Source: Mycobacterium numidiamassiliense (GTDB lineage Bacteria; Actinomycetota; Actinomycetes; Mycobacteriales; Mycobacteriaceae). From it: a stretch of DNA of 64,000 bases. Under the pieces are notes generated by a model, which had not been told where the DNA came from, did no database searches, and saw only the letters and a program-made list of their open reading frames with translations. Shown piece after piece: positions 42,254 through 51,269 of the stretch. The stretch spans positions 3,440,966-3,504,965 of the forward strand of contig NZ_FUEZ01000004.1 of NCBI RefSeq assembly GCF_900157365.1, in the 5' to 3' direction. How positions within the stretch are numbered: position 1 is the first letter of the stretch; every line of letters begins with the position of its first letter. The position numbers were made by a program, and so were the translations under genes.

Positions 42254-42418
42254 ATGGCTACTAATGAGACACGCCTTCGCCAGGAATTGCGCAACTGTGC
42301 TGTGGAGCTGCGGCAGCTGGCGTACACCCTGCCAAACGGGGTGGGCGAACATGGTCTCTTGCAGTTGTCCGCCCGGATGCACGCCGCCGCCGACGAAGTC
42401 ATTCGCAAAGGCGCTTGA
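42254..42418 (+). CDS. 54-residue hypothetical protein
   Basis: A short frame (begins MATNETRLRQELRN, ends AADEVIRKGA) with GGGAG five bases before the ATG at 42254. It is mostly amphipathic helix with one Cys. It lies between the TPR gene and the FHA-ABC gene. No family recognised; I rate it likely real because of the good ribosome site and consistent mycobacterial codon use (GC-rich third positions). Confidence 0.5.
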   Translation: MATNETRLRQELRNCAVELRQLAYTLPNGVGEHGLLQLSARMHAAADEVIRKGA

Positions 42419-42464
42419 CGCAGCGGGGGCTTGAGAAAGCCCAGCCCCCCGTCTTCGCGCTTGC

Positions 42465-45236
42465 TCAGCCGCCGCCCTTGAGGCGAATTTTCCAGCGCAC
42501 GAAGCCCAGGTAGAAAACGCTGATTGCGATCAGCATGCCCATGTCGAACCACCAGGTGCCGGCATTGTGATGCCAGTGCGCGTCCTTCGGGACCTGCGGG
42601 CCTGGTTCCAACTTGATCAGGTCGATGGTGGACGCCGATGCCGCGAAACCCCATCGCGCCGGTGTAACCCAAGACATTTGGTCGAGACCCAAGCGGCCGG
42701 TGACAGGAATCATGCCGCCGGAGAACACCAGCTGCGACATCACCGCCACGACCAGCAGGGGCATGATCTGGTCGTTGGACTTCGCGATGGCCGAGAGGGC
42801 CAGGCCGAGCATCGCCGAGGCGACGGTGGTCGCGGCGACGTCGACGAAGAGCTCCAGCGGAGGCTTTCCCAGCGCCGCGGCGCCCTGCGTCGGTCCGCCC
42901 TTGCCCAGCAGCGTGATCACGGTGACGATGGCCGACTGCACGACGGCGAACACCGTGTAGACGCACACCTTTGCCAACAAGTAGGCGGACGTGGACAACC
43001 CGACCGCTTGTTCGCGTATGAAGATCGCGCGTTCACCGATGAGGTCGCGGATTGTCAACGCGGTCCCCATGAAGACCGCGCCGACATTGAGCAACACCAG
43101 GATCTGCCCCGGCTCGGTGGGCGCATTGCCGACGGGATTCGGGATGCCGAAGCCGACATCGCCGGGGACAGACATCGACAGCGAACCCATGATGAAGGGC
43201 AGCAGCGCCAGGAAGACGAAATAGCCGCGGTCGGAGACGATCAACCGGATCTGCCGTCGGGCGATGGTGGAGAACTGACGCAACAGGCTGGTGTGCGACG
43301 GGTCGCCCAGCTCGGCGGGAGCCTCCGCCGGCGGCGGGGGCGGCGGCGGACCCGTGTGCGCCAGGTAGCGAGCCTTGGCCGAATCCGGGTCGCCGGCGAC
43401 CGAACTGAAGATGTCGGCCCAGTTCGTCGTCCCCATGGCCGCGCCAATCAGGTTGGGCGGCCCACAGAACGCGGTCTTGCCCCCCGGCGCCAGCAGCAGC
43501 ACCTGATCGCAGACATCCAGATAAGTCAGCGAGTGGGTGACCACCAGCACCACGCGGCCGGCATCGGCCAGCTGCCGCAGCATCGTCATCACCTGCCGGT
43601 CCAACGCGGGATCCAGCCCCGACGTGGGCTCGTCGAGAATCAGCAGCGACGGCCCGGTCAGCAGCTCCAGCGCCACCGACGCACGCTTGCGCTGACCGCC
43701 CGACAGCTTGTCGACCCGGGTCTGCAAGTGCTGGGTCATCTCGAGTTCCTCGAGCACCCTGGCAACAACCTGGGCACGGTCATCCTTGGTGGTGTCCGGC
43801 GGCAGCCGCAGCTCGGCGGCGTAGCCCAGCGCCTGGCTCACCGTCAGCTGACCATGCACCACGTCGTCCTGCGGCACCATCCCGATCCTGCTGCGCAGCG
43901 ACGCGTACTCGGCATGAACGTTGTGGCCCTCGAACGCCACCGTGCCGGTGGTCGGACTGGTGTACCCCGCCACCAACCTGGCGAAGGTCGATTTGCCCGC
44001 TCCCGACGGGCCGATCACCGCTGTCAGCGTGCCGGGCTGCGCGCACAGCGAGATGTCGTCCAGCAGCGTCTTGTTGTTCTCGATCGTCCAGGTGACCCCG
44101 CGGACGTCGAGGCCGCCGCTGCGGGTGGCGGTCGCCGTCTCGTCGCGGCGAGCCAGGTTGCCGCCGGCGAAGATGAGGTCGATGTTGCCGATGGTGACGA
44201 CGTCACCGTCTCGGAGCACGGCAACGTCGACACGGGAGCCGTTGACGAAGGTTCCGTTGATGCTGCGGTTGTCATGAATCTCGGTGCCGTTGGGCGTCGG
44301 CAGCAAGGTGGCGTGGTGGCGCGATGCCAGCACCTCGGGAATGACGATGTCGTTGTCGTTCGCCCGCCCGATCTTGATCGCGCCCGGCATCGACCCCACG
44401 GTCGTCTTGCTCGGGCGCAGGATCTTCATCATCGACGTCGCGATGTTGGCCGCATCCCCGCTGCTCACGCGGGCAGTTTCGGGATCTCCCGACGCGGGGG
44501 GCGCCGCTTGTGCGGGTTGCGCCCGGTAAATGTGCGGCGACGATTGCTGTCCGGTGGGCGGTGCGGACGGCAGGCCGCCGGTCGGCGGGCGCTGCAGGGG
44601 ACCCGACGGGGGGTTGGACACCGGCCCGGGCGGAGTGCTCGGCAGTTGTCCTGACGGGGCGCTCGGCAGTTGACCCGACGGGTAACTCGGTAGGGGGCCC
44701 GACGGTTGAGCGGGCAGTGCGGTCGTGGGTGGATACGCCGGCTGTGGCCGGATCGGACCCGACGGCGCCTGTTGCGGCGGGCCGGCCCGAAGGCCGCCGG
44801 TTTGCGGGGGACTTTGCTGGGGACTTTGCGGAGGGCCCGGTGCCGGGGGCCGCGGTCCGTTCGGCCCGCCCATCGGGGTGGAGATCGGGATCGACGTCGT
44901 CAAGGGGGGGCGCCCGGCTGAACCCAGGTGGCGACCGACCTCGAAGCTGACCGTCGGACCGTCCGGATTCCCGATATTGATGCGTAGACCGTCCTGGATG
45001 TCGACGGCCGGCACGCGGCGATTGTGGACGTAGAGCCCGTTGAGGCTGCCGTTGTCGATGGCGACCCATCGGCCCTGGTCGAATCGGACCAGCAGGTGGG
45101 TGCGAGAGATCAATGGATGCGCGACACGCACGTCGGCCCGTAGATCGCGCCCGATGACGACATCGTTGCCTGCGGCGAAGGTGCGCTCGGCTCCCTCATA
45201 GCGCACAGTCAGCACGGGTGGGGCTGGTGGGCTCAC
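42465..45236 (-). CDS. Double-FHA ABC transporter, Rv1747-like
   Basis: A 923-residue exporter-type protein. FHA1 (about 25-100; GR at 29-30, SRTH at 44-47, NG at 66-67) is followed by a Pro/Gln/Ser-rich linker (about 111-250) with Thr residues suited to phosphorylation. FHA2 (about 285-360; SRHH at 305-308) follows. The ABC domain has Walker A GPSGAGKST (409-417), signature 'LSGGQRKR' and Walker B 'LLILDEPTSGLDP'. The C-terminus is an ABCG-type membrane domain with six helices. In M. tuberculosis the orthologue exports cell-envelope lipids and is phosphorylated by PknF, encoded next door. No kinase gene is adjacent here. Confidence 0.93.
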   Translation of the reverse strand: MSPPAPPVLTVRYEGAERTFAAGNDVVIGRDLRADVRVAHPLISRTHLLVRFDQGRWVAIDNGSLNGLYVHNRRVPAVDIQDGLRINIGNPDGPTVSFEVGRHLGSAGRPPLTTSIPISTPMGGPNGPRPPAPGPPQSPQQSPPQTGGLRAGPPQQAPSGPIRPQPAYPPTTALPAQPSGPLPSYPSGQLPSAPSGQLPSTPPGPVSNPPSGPLQRPPTGGLPSAPPTGQQSSPHIYRAQPAQAAPPASGDPETARVSSGDAANIATSMMKILRPSKTTVGSMPGAIKIGRANDNDIVIPEVLASRHHATLLPTPNGTEIHDNRSINGTFVNGSRVDVAVLRDGDVVTIGNIDLIFAGGNLARRDETATATRSGGLDVRGVTWTIENNKTLLDDISLCAQPGTLTAVIGPSGAGKSTFARLVAGYTSPTTGTVAFEGHNVHAEYASLRSRIGMVPQDDVVHGQLTVSQALGYAAELRLPPDTTKDDRAQVVARVLEELEMTQHLQTRVDKLSGGQRKRASVALELLTGPSLLILDEPTSGLDPALDRQVMTMLRQLADAGRVVLVVTHSLTYLDVCDQVLLLAPGGKTAFCGPPNLIGAAMGTTNWADIFSSVAGDPDSAKARYLAHTGPPPPPPPAEAPAELGDPSHTSLLRQFSTIARRQIRLIVSDRGYFVFLALLPFIMGSLSMSVPGDVGFGIPNPVGNAPTEPGQILVLLNVGAVFMGTALTIRDLIGERAIFIREQAVGLSTSAYLLAKVCVYTVFAVVQSAIVTVITLLGKGGPTQGAAALGKPPLELFVDVAATTVASAMLGLALSAIAKSNDQIMPLLVVAVMSQLVFSGGMIPVTGRLGLDQMSWVTPARWGFAASASTIDLIKLEPGPQVPKDAHWHHNAGTWWFDMGMLIAISVFYLGFVRWKIRLKGGG

Positions 45237-45355
45237 TCGCCCAACTGTACGGCCATCGGCCCGCTACGGGGACTGCTCGACACGACGGATTGCCGCGGGC
45301 GGGCCAAAAGCGCACGCCGGTTTTTGGGAGCGGTGCCGCGGGTAACCGGCCGTCC

Positions 45356-45559
45356 ATGCACGACACCGAGGGATTCCCCGACGATGTGCCCGTGGCCGAC
45401 GCGGTCGAGCAAAATCAGTCGACCGGCGATGCATTGTCCGGCGACGATGCCCCTGTGCGCCTCGACGAGAGCGACGTGCCGCTGGAGACGACATTCTCGG
45501 ACTGGCAGGACCAGCGCGAGGCGGTGCCGATCGACGAGGCGGAGTTCGACGGGCGGTAG
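45356..45559 (+). CDS. Small acidic hypothetical protein (67 residues)
   Basis: A 67-residue very acidic protein (about 18 Asp/Glu, few Lys/Arg) beginning MHDTEGFPDD and ending 'VPIDEAEFDGR'. It is divergent from the FHA-ABC gene. No motif is recognised; acidic disordered proteins of this size are common in mycobacteria. Supported by consistent codon use and an ATG at 45356, but no strong ribosome site is seen. Confidence 0.55.
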   Translation: MHDTEGFPDDVPVADAVEQNQSTGDALSGDDAPVRLDESDVPLETTFSDWQDQREAVPIDEAEFDGR

Positions 45560-45661
45560 TGCGAGAGGTAATTCCCGAAACGGCATGCAGTGCATAGGCT
45601 TTCGCTGCTCAGCCGGACCGCCGCCTAGGTGAGGGCAGCTCAGCGCGGCAGATGCCCGAAG

Positions 45662-46516
45662 ATGTTGAGCATGGAGCACTTAATTCACGACGGCGCGCTG
45701 TTGGCCGATCGGGTTGCGGTGGTGACCGGGGGCGGCGGCGGGATCGGAGCCGCGACCGCGCATCTGTTCGCGCGACACGGAGCCCAGGTGGTCATCGCTG
45801 ATGTCGATGCCGGGCTTGCGCAACGGACCGCCGACGAGATCACCACGTCGGGTGGGTCCGCGGTGCCGTACATCGCTGACGTCCGCGACGCCGATCAGGT
45901 CGACGAATTCGCCCGATGGGTGCTGGATCGGTTCGGCCGGGTGGACGTGCTGGTGAACAACGTCGGCCACTGGCTGCATCACCCGGGCAGTTTCGTCGAC
46001 ACCGACCCGCAGCAATGGGACGAGCTCTACCGCATCAACCTGCACCATGTGTTCCTGGTGACTCGGGCTTTCCTGCCGGCGATGATCGGACGGCACCGTG
46101 GCGCGATCGTCAACGTCTCGTCCGTCGAAGGGCTTCGGGGTTATCCGGAGGATCCGGTGTACGCGGCGTTCAAAGCGGCGGTCATTCAATTCACCCGCAG
46201 CCTCGCGGTCCAGGTGGGTGGCGACGGCGTGCGGGTCAACGCAATTGGTCCCGATGTCACCGAAACGCTTCAGGTGCCCTATTCGCAGTGGCTCTCCCCC
46301 GACGAGCAGGCCCAGTGGCCGCAGTGGGTTCCGGTGGGACGCATGGGAGTACCCGAGGATCAGGCGAGCGTGATTTTATTTCTGGCCTCGGACCTTTCGG
46401 CGTTCGTCACCGGCCACACCATCCCGACCGACGGCGGCACGGGTGCGGCGGGCGGCTGGTTCCGCTCATCACGCCGAGCCGGCAGAGAGTGGACGAACCG
46501 CCCCATCGCTCCCTGA
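45662..46516 (+). CDS. Short-chain dehydrogenase/reductase
   Basis: A 284-residue SDR with coenzyme loop TGGGGGIG, Asp after the second strand ('VVIADVDAG', suggesting NAD), 'LVNNVGH', Ser in 'VNVSSVEG', and Tyr/Lys in 'YAAFKAA'. The C-terminus 'VTGHTIPTDGGTGAAGGW' is standard. Start is ATG 45662 or 45671. It is convergent with the molybdopterin oxidoreductase gene, 15 bp apart. Substrate unknown. Confidence 0.87.
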   Translation: MLSMEHLIHDGALLADRVAVVTGGGGGIGAATAHLFARHGAQVVIADVDAGLAQRTADEITTSGGSAVPYIADVRDADQVDEFARWVLDRFGRVDVLVNNVGHWLHHPGSFVDTDPQQWDELYRINLHHVFLVTRAFLPAMIGRHRGAIVNVSSVEGLRGYPEDPVYAAFKAAVIQFTRSLAVQVGGDGVRVNAIGPDVTETLQVPYSQWLSPDEQAQWPQWVPVGRMGVPEDQASVILFLASDLSAFVTGHTIPTDGGTGAAGGWFRSSRRAGREWTNRPIAP

Positions 46517-46530
46517 CCGGAGCACCAAAG

Positions 46531-48786
46531 TTATTGTGCGTCAACGGGTTGGCCGGCCAGGTATCGAGATCGATCGTCGATGATCATTACCGGAATTCCG
46601 TTGAGGGCACCGTTGCCGGAGGGCTCGTCGATAAATGTCGGCGGGGAAAGCACATTGGTATTCACGCCTGGAGAGCCATTGGCGACCGACATGCGGGTCC
46701 CCGGTTTTCCATGTCCCCAGCCGTGTGGCATCGACACGACTCCCGGTTTGATTGCATCGGTGGTCTCAACGGGGACCTTGATCTCCCCCGCCTCCGATTT
46801 CACTGTGACCGTATCGCCGTCGCCAATGCCGCAGCGCGCCGCATCGTCGGGGTGGATCAGCAGCGTGCAGCGATCCCTGCCCTTCATCAGGGCGGGCACG
46901 TTGTGCAGCCAGGTGTTGTTCGAGCGCAAGTGCCGGCGGCTCACCAGAACCAATGGTTCAACGGGCCGGTGCAGGCGTGCCGCCAGCCGCGGCAGATCAT
47001 CAAGCAGGTATTGCGGGGCCAGGCGGATCTTCTTGTCCGGGGTGCCCAGGATGTCGGGCACCTGCGGCGTCATCGGCCCGAAGTCGATGCCATTCGGATT
47101 CGCCTTGAGCATGTCCAGCGTGAGGCCGCCGGGATGCTCGCCGTACTGGTCCCCGAAGGGGCCGGTTCGTAACGTCAGGTCGAGCATCCGCTCCGGGCCG
47201 CCTTTTAAACCGGCATCGTCGTAGAGCTTACGGATCTCGGCGCCGTCGAGTCCGCGAGTGAACGCCAGGTAGTCGAAAAAGCCATCGTCGATCGCGGCGA
47301 CATCGACGTCTTCGGCAGGGGTGCCGGTACACAAGCCGGTCAGCCGGATCAGGATCTCCCACTCGTGCGGGCGGTCACCCGGGTCGAAGATCGGCGCTGA
47401 ATAATTCGCAATGCTGCGGATGGCAAATAACAGGATCAGGTCGTCGTGATGGGCCTGTTCCAGCGGCGAGAGGCCGGGGAGGATGACGTCGGCATGTCGC
47501 GTCGTCTCATTGAGCCAGAGGTCAACGGAGATCATCGCTTCCAGCATCGGCAGCACTTCGTCGAGCTTGTCGCCGCCGGGCGTGGACAACACCGGATTGC
47601 CCGCGATCGTGATCAGCGCCTTGAGTTGCCCGTCGCCCGGTGTGGCGATTTCTTCGGTCATGCACGACACCGGGGCCTGGCCGAGGACCTCCTTCGCGCC
47701 ACGAACCCGCGTGTGCCAGCGGCCGAATTCCGGGAGCCCGCCCTCGAGTCCGGGCAGCGGCTGCGCAGTGATCGACCAGGCCGCGGGCTTGGGGAACATT
47801 GCCCCACCGGGGACGTCGAAATGGCCAGTCAGAATATTGATCACATCCACCAGCCAACTGGCCAGACTGCCAAACTCCTGGTTGCACAAGCCAATTCGGC
47901 CGTATACCACCGATTTTTCGGCGCCGGCGAGTTCGCGCGCCAAGCGCCGGATGCGGTCTTCGTCGATGCCGGTGACGGCGCTCACCCGGCTCGGCGGCCA
48001 GTCCGCGGCGACCCCGCGCATCGTGTCGACACCATCCACATGCGGCCCGGGATTGACCAGGTCCTCCTCGAAGAGCGTGTGAGCGACCGCCAGCAGCAGT
48101 GCCGCGTCGGTGCCCGGCACGATGGGGAGCCACTCGTCGGCCCGGGCCGCGGTCTGCGTGCGCACCGGATCAATAACGATCACCCGGCCGCGTTCGCGAA
48201 TTCCCTCGATCAGCCCCATCACGTCCGGGGCGGCCAGCAGCGAACCCTGTGACGCGGCGGGGTTGGCACCCATGATGACCAGCAAATCGGTCCGCTCGAT
48301 GTCGGGCACGGGGAAGTTCCACCAGAGGCCATACATCAGGTGCGACGACAGGTTCTTCGGCCATTGGTCTACGGTGCCCGGGGAATACGTGACCGGCATC
48401 CCGGACATGCCCATCAACACGCCGGCATACCGAGCCAGTGAAAACGAGTGCGCCAGCGGGTTGCCGGTGTAGGCGGTCACCGCACCGATCCCGTACTTCT
48501 CGATCACCGGAGTCAGCAGCTCGGTGCACCGGCGAAATGCCTTGTCCCAGCTGACCTCTTGCCAGTGGCCGTCGACCTTGATCAGCGGGCTGCGGATTCG
48601 GTCGGGATCGTGGTGCACGGCGCCCAACGACACACCCTTAGGGCACAGATGCCCTCGACTCCACACGTCGTCGCGGTTACCGCGGATGCTGGTGACCCTG
48701 CCGGCTTCGACCTGAATCTCCAAACCGCACATGGCTTCACACAAGGGGCACGTGCGTACGTGCCTGCCGTCATCGCCAGTCGCCAC
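46531..48786 (-). CDS. Molybdopterin-dependent oxidoreductase with [4Fe-4S] cluster (formate dehydrogenase-like)
   Basis: A 751-residue DMSO-reductase-family enzyme. The N-terminal cluster ligands are Cys13, Cys16, Cys20 and Cys48. Pterin-binding segments follow ('LLVIMGANPAASQGS', 'RVIVIDPVRTQTAARADEWLPIVPGTDAALLLA', 'ALITIAGNPVLSTPGG') and a C-terminal cap ('SNNTWLHNVPAL', 'VSMPHGWGHGKPG'). No Cys or Sec is evident where the Mo ligand normally lies ('TYSPGTVDQWPKN'), so the metal ligand is unclear. No twin-arginine signal or partner subunit; a cytoplasmic single-subunit enzyme. Substrate unknown. Confidence 0.85.
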   Translation of the reverse strand: MATGDDGRHVRTCPLCEAMCGLEIQVEAGRVTSIRGNRDDVWSRGHLCPKGVSLGAVHHDPDRIRSPLIKVDGHWQEVSWDKAFRRCTELLTPVIEKYGIGAVTAYTGNPLAHSFSLARYAGVLMGMSGMPVTYSPGTVDQWPKNLSSHLMYGLWWNFPVPDIERTDLLVIMGANPAASQGSLLAAPDVMGLIEGIRERGRVIVIDPVRTQTAARADEWLPIVPGTDAALLLAVAHTLFEEDLVNPGPHVDGVDTMRGVAADWPPSRVSAVTGIDEDRIRRLARELAGAEKSVVYGRIGLCNQEFGSLASWLVDVINILTGHFDVPGGAMFPKPAAWSITAQPLPGLEGGLPEFGRWHTRVRGAKEVLGQAPVSCMTEEIATPGDGQLKALITIAGNPVLSTPGGDKLDEVLPMLEAMISVDLWLNETTRHADVILPGLSPLEQAHHDDLILLFAIRSIANYSAPIFDPGDRPHEWEILIRLTGLCTGTPAEDVDVAAIDDGFFDYLAFTRGLDGAEIRKLYDDAGLKGGPERMLDLTLRTGPFGDQYGEHPGGLTLDMLKANPNGIDFGPMTPQVPDILGTPDKKIRLAPQYLLDDLPRLAARLHRPVEPLVLVSRRHLRSNNTWLHNVPALMKGRDRCTLLIHPDDAARCGIGDGDTVTVKSEAGEIKVPVETTDAIKPGVVSMPHGWGHGKPGTRMSVANGSPGVNTNVLSPPTFIDEPSGNGALNGIPVMIIDDRSRYLAGQPVDAQ

Positions 48787-48859
48787 CTGCCCACTGTATT
48801 CCGCTACTGCCCGTCGCGGAAGCCGGTGACTGACTCAGTCTCGCCAGGACGATCGCGTG

Positions 48860-49282
48860 TCAGGTTGCCCAGGGCCCGATGCCGCCGACCTTGTCGATGC
48901 GGATGCGGGTGAGAACCCCCGGCGGTGCGTCGTCCGGCGGGAATTTCAGGTTCGGGTCGCCCAGAATCGGGTTGAGCTCCTTGAGAAGTTCAGGGGCGCC
49001 GCCCTCGACGATTCGCGCGGTTCCGTTGACGGACAGGTAAGGCCGCATGGCTTGGCCCCTATCGAGCGACACGATGGTGACCGCCACACGGGGATCGCGA
49101 CGGACGTTGCGCACCTTTTTGTGCTCGGCGAGGTGTGCGGTGACGAGTTCGTCTCCGTCGGGCGTCGACTGCAGCGCTACCCAGACCAGACTCACCTGGG
49201 GGCTGCCGTCGGGATTCAGGGTGACCAGGGTGGCGTCGGCACCCTGGCCAATCAGGTTGCGCGCTGCGTCGTTGAGCTTCAT
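48860..49282 (-). CDS. PPOX-class F420/flavin-dependent split-barrel protein
   Basis: A 140-residue split-beta-barrel protein of the pyridoxamine-phosphate-oxidase-like group: 'GADATLVTLNPDGSPQVSLVWVALQSTPDGDELVTAHLAEHKKVRNVRRDPRVAVTIV'. Many such mycobacterial proteins use F420. The ATG at 49282 has GGAAGG about 11 bases upstream. Function: probably reduction of an unknown substrate or redox protection. Start supported by family length. Confidence 0.85.
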   Translation of the reverse strand: MKLNDAARNLIGQGADATLVTLNPDGSPQVSLVWVALQSTPDGDELVTAHLAEHKKVRNVRRDPRVAVTIVSLDRGQAMRPYLSVNGTARIVEGGAPELLKELNPILGDPNLKFPPDDAPPGVLTRIRIDKVGGIGPWAT

Positions 49283-49371
49283 GCGTTGTTCGACCTTCCG
49301 GCGTGACAATTCATTCCCGCAAGCGGCTCCGAGGCCGGTAGCTCGGAAATACATGTGAATATGACAAGTTA

Positions 49372-49401
49372 GCTAGGCACGGACAAGGTGTCGGTCCTAG
49401 C
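49372..49401. repeat. Inverted repeat GCTAGG/CCTAGC in a divergent promoter
   Basis: GCTAGG (49372-49377) and CCTAGC (49396-49401) are perfect inverted arms around an 18-bp spacer, between the PPOX gene (minus) and the small ORF at 49443 (plus). Such a dyad could be an operator. Six-base arms occur by chance, so support is weak. Confidence 0.3.
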
Positions 49402-49442
49402 GTTCGTATCCAAAACCGTAGATCTTCAGAAAGTATTTTTCG

Positions 49443-49625
49443 TTGACCGACCACCAGCAGCCGACGAATATCGAATTCCTGCGCGCCGAACTACTCGACC
49501 GGGTAGAGGCCGCGCCATTCGAAGACTGGTCACCTGCCCTGCTGCGGGCGCTGACCGCCGTCTTCGACCTCAACGGAGTGACGCCGGTTTCCCGGCACGG
49601 ATTCCGGCCCTACCTCGTCCGGTAA
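49443..49625 (+). CDS. Putative 60-residue hypothetical protein
   Basis: A 60-residue frame from a TTG (ATG-less) start: 'MTDHQQPTNIEFLRAELLDRVEAAPFEDWSP...' with Asp/Glu-rich helices and a basic C-terminal end 'RHGFRPYLVR'. AGAAAG lies eight bases upstream. The amino-acid composition is plausible for a real small protein, but no family is recognised. Confidence 0.4.
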   Translation: MTDHQQPTNIEFLRAELLDRVEAAPFEDWSPALLRALTAVFDLNGVTPVSRHGFRPYLVR

Positions 49626-49727
49626 GTATCCCTTTTCGGCTACCGGTCCGTGATTCCTCGCCATTCGCGGCGAGGTGACTAGGGTGCTAGGCGATACGCC
49701 GGCCGTCGGAGATGAGGAGTCGCGCCG

Positions 49728-50201
49728 ATGGAGATATGGGAATTGGTCGCCCGTGAGCAAATTCGGGACACCGTCGCGCGGTACAACTGGTCCGGCGATG
49801 CCGGGAAAATCGACGGGCTCGCCGAAACATTCTGCCCAGACGGTGTTCTCGAGATACGCGGTGCGGTTCCGCTGCACGGTCGATCCGAGATCGTCGCGTT
49901 CCTCGGCGGTGTCACCGACAAGATCGCCGTCGACGTCAACGCCACCGCCACCGCCAATGCCCGGATCCGGCCGATCGTCCGCCACAACGTTGCCAACCTG
50001 CTGTTCAACTCCGTCTCCCCCGACCGGGCGCAGGTGTCGTGTTATTTCACCGTGTTCACCCACATCGGGCTCGACCATTTCGGACGCTATCGCGACATTC
50101 TGGTGCCCGACGGGGACACCTGGCTTATCAAGTATCGGAAGGTATCGACCGACTGGGCGTCCCCGGAGTCGACTATGGCGCGACAGGCACCACGTAGCTG
50201 A
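49728..50201 (+). CDS. SnoaL/NTF2-like protein (ketosteroid-isomerase fold)
   Basis: A 157-residue NTF2-fold protein: helix 'REQIRDTVARYNWSGDAGKIDGLAETFCPDGVLEI', 'GRSEIVAFLGGV' and the strand 'VSCYFTVFTHIGLDHFGRYRDILVPDGDTWLIKYRKVSTDW'. The layout fits the SnoaL-4 group that includes small subunits or isomerases of ring-degradation systems. It opens a plus-strand series with the hydrolase, monooxygenase and dioxygenase, 149 bp upstream of the hydrolase. May be an isomerase or dehydratase of that pathway. Confidence 0.8.
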   Translation: MEIWELVAREQIRDTVARYNWSGDAGKIDGLAETFCPDGVLEIRGAVPLHGRSEIVAFLGGVTDKIAVDVNATATANARIRPIVRHNVANLLFNSVSPDRAQVSCYFTVFTHIGLDHFGRYRDILVPDGDTWLIKYRKVSTDWASPESTMARQAPRS

Positions 50202-50350
50202 GCCCTTGCCGGAAGGCCATTTTCGTTCGTGGCGTTGAACACCGCGTCCCGACTGCCGGCCGGCCGGCGCCGGGCCCGCAACACCGTCGTCGGTAGCCGG
50301 GATCCCGATCAGCGGAACACCGTTCCCCGTGGCCTGACCAACATGGCAGG

Positions 50351-51235
50351 GTGAGGTCCGTGGCCAACACCTCTGACGCGACCGTCGTCGAGCAAGACCT
50401 GCGTGAAATCGATACCCCGAAGGGCGCTTTGCGCTACTACGACTGCGGTACGCAGTCCAGCCCGGTGCTGCTGTTCCTACACGGCTCCGGCCCCGGCGTC
50501 ACCGGATGGCGCAACTTCCGCGGGATCCTGCCCACGTTCGCCGAGCACTTCCGCTGCCTGATCCTGGAATTCCCCGGCTTCGGTGTCACCGACGACTTCG
50601 GCGGCCACCCGATGGTCACCGCATTCGGCGCTGTGCCGCCTTTCCTGGACGCACTCGACGTCGACAAGGCACACATCGTGGGCAACTCGATGGGTGGTGG
50701 CGTCGGGATCAATTTCGCCATCCAGAATCCGGACCGCATCGACCACCTGGTGACCATCGGGGGCATCGGCACCAACATCTTCAGCGCCAGCCCGAGTGAG
50801 GGCATCCGGCTGCTGCAGGAATTCGTCGAGGACCCGACTCGGCAACGGCTCGTCGACTGGCTCAAATCGATGGTCTACGACCAGTCGCTGGTCACCGACG
50901 AACTCATCGAGGAACGCTGGCAGCTGGCAACCGATCCGGTGACCCTGGCCGCGGCGCGGCGCATGTACGGCAAGGAAGCGTTCGCCGGCATGAACGCCAT
51001 GATGAGCGCATCCGATCGCCCGTTGCCGTGGGCCGTCATGCACAAGGTCAAGGCACCCACCCTGCTGACGTGGGGCCGGGACGACCGGGTCAGCCCGCCT
51101 GACATGGCCCTCATCCCGATGCGGACGATCCCCAACGCCGAACTCCACATATTCCCCAACTCCGGACACTGGGCGATGATCGAGGCCAAAGCGGCCTTCG
51201 AGAGCACGGTGCTCGGCTTCCTCTCCCGCAACTAG
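50351..51235 (+). CDS. Meta-cleavage product hydrolase (HsaD/BphD-like)
   Basis: A 294-residue alpha/beta hydrolase of the C-C bond hydrolase group: oxyanion motif 'FLHGSGPGVTGW', nucleophile Ser113 in 'VGNSMGGGV', Asp in 'TWGRDDRVSP' and His in 'FPNSGHWAMIE'. HsaD cleaves the ring-opened product of the extradiol dioxygenase in steroid degradation, and an extradiol dioxygenase gene is two genes downstream. GTG at 50351 (or 50360). The order here is D-A-C rather than A-D-C-B as in the M. tuberculosis hsa operon. Confidence 0.87.
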   Translation: MRSVANTSDATVVEQDLREIDTPKGALRYYDCGTQSSPVLLFLHGSGPGVTGWRNFRGILPTFAEHFRCLILEFPGFGVTDDFGGHPMVTAFGAVPPFLDALDVDKAHIVGNSMGGGVGINFAIQNPDRIDHLVTIGGIGTNIFSASPSEGIRLLQEFVEDPTRQRLVDWLKSMVYDQSLVTDELIEERWQLATDPVTLAAARRMYGKEAFAGMNAMMSASDRPLPWAVMHKVKAPTLLTWGRDDRVSPPDMALIPMRTIPNAELHIFPNSGHWAMIEAKAAFESTVLGFLSRN

Positions 51236-51269
51236 TCCATCACTAGCCCACTCAGGTAAGGACAACGAC

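Noticed and set aside
42567..44654. A 695-codon open frame antisense to the FHA-ABC gene
   Set aside because: GC-rich shadow frame; the product is Arg/Gln/His-rich with no domain, and the opposite strand has a full set of ABC and FHA motifs.
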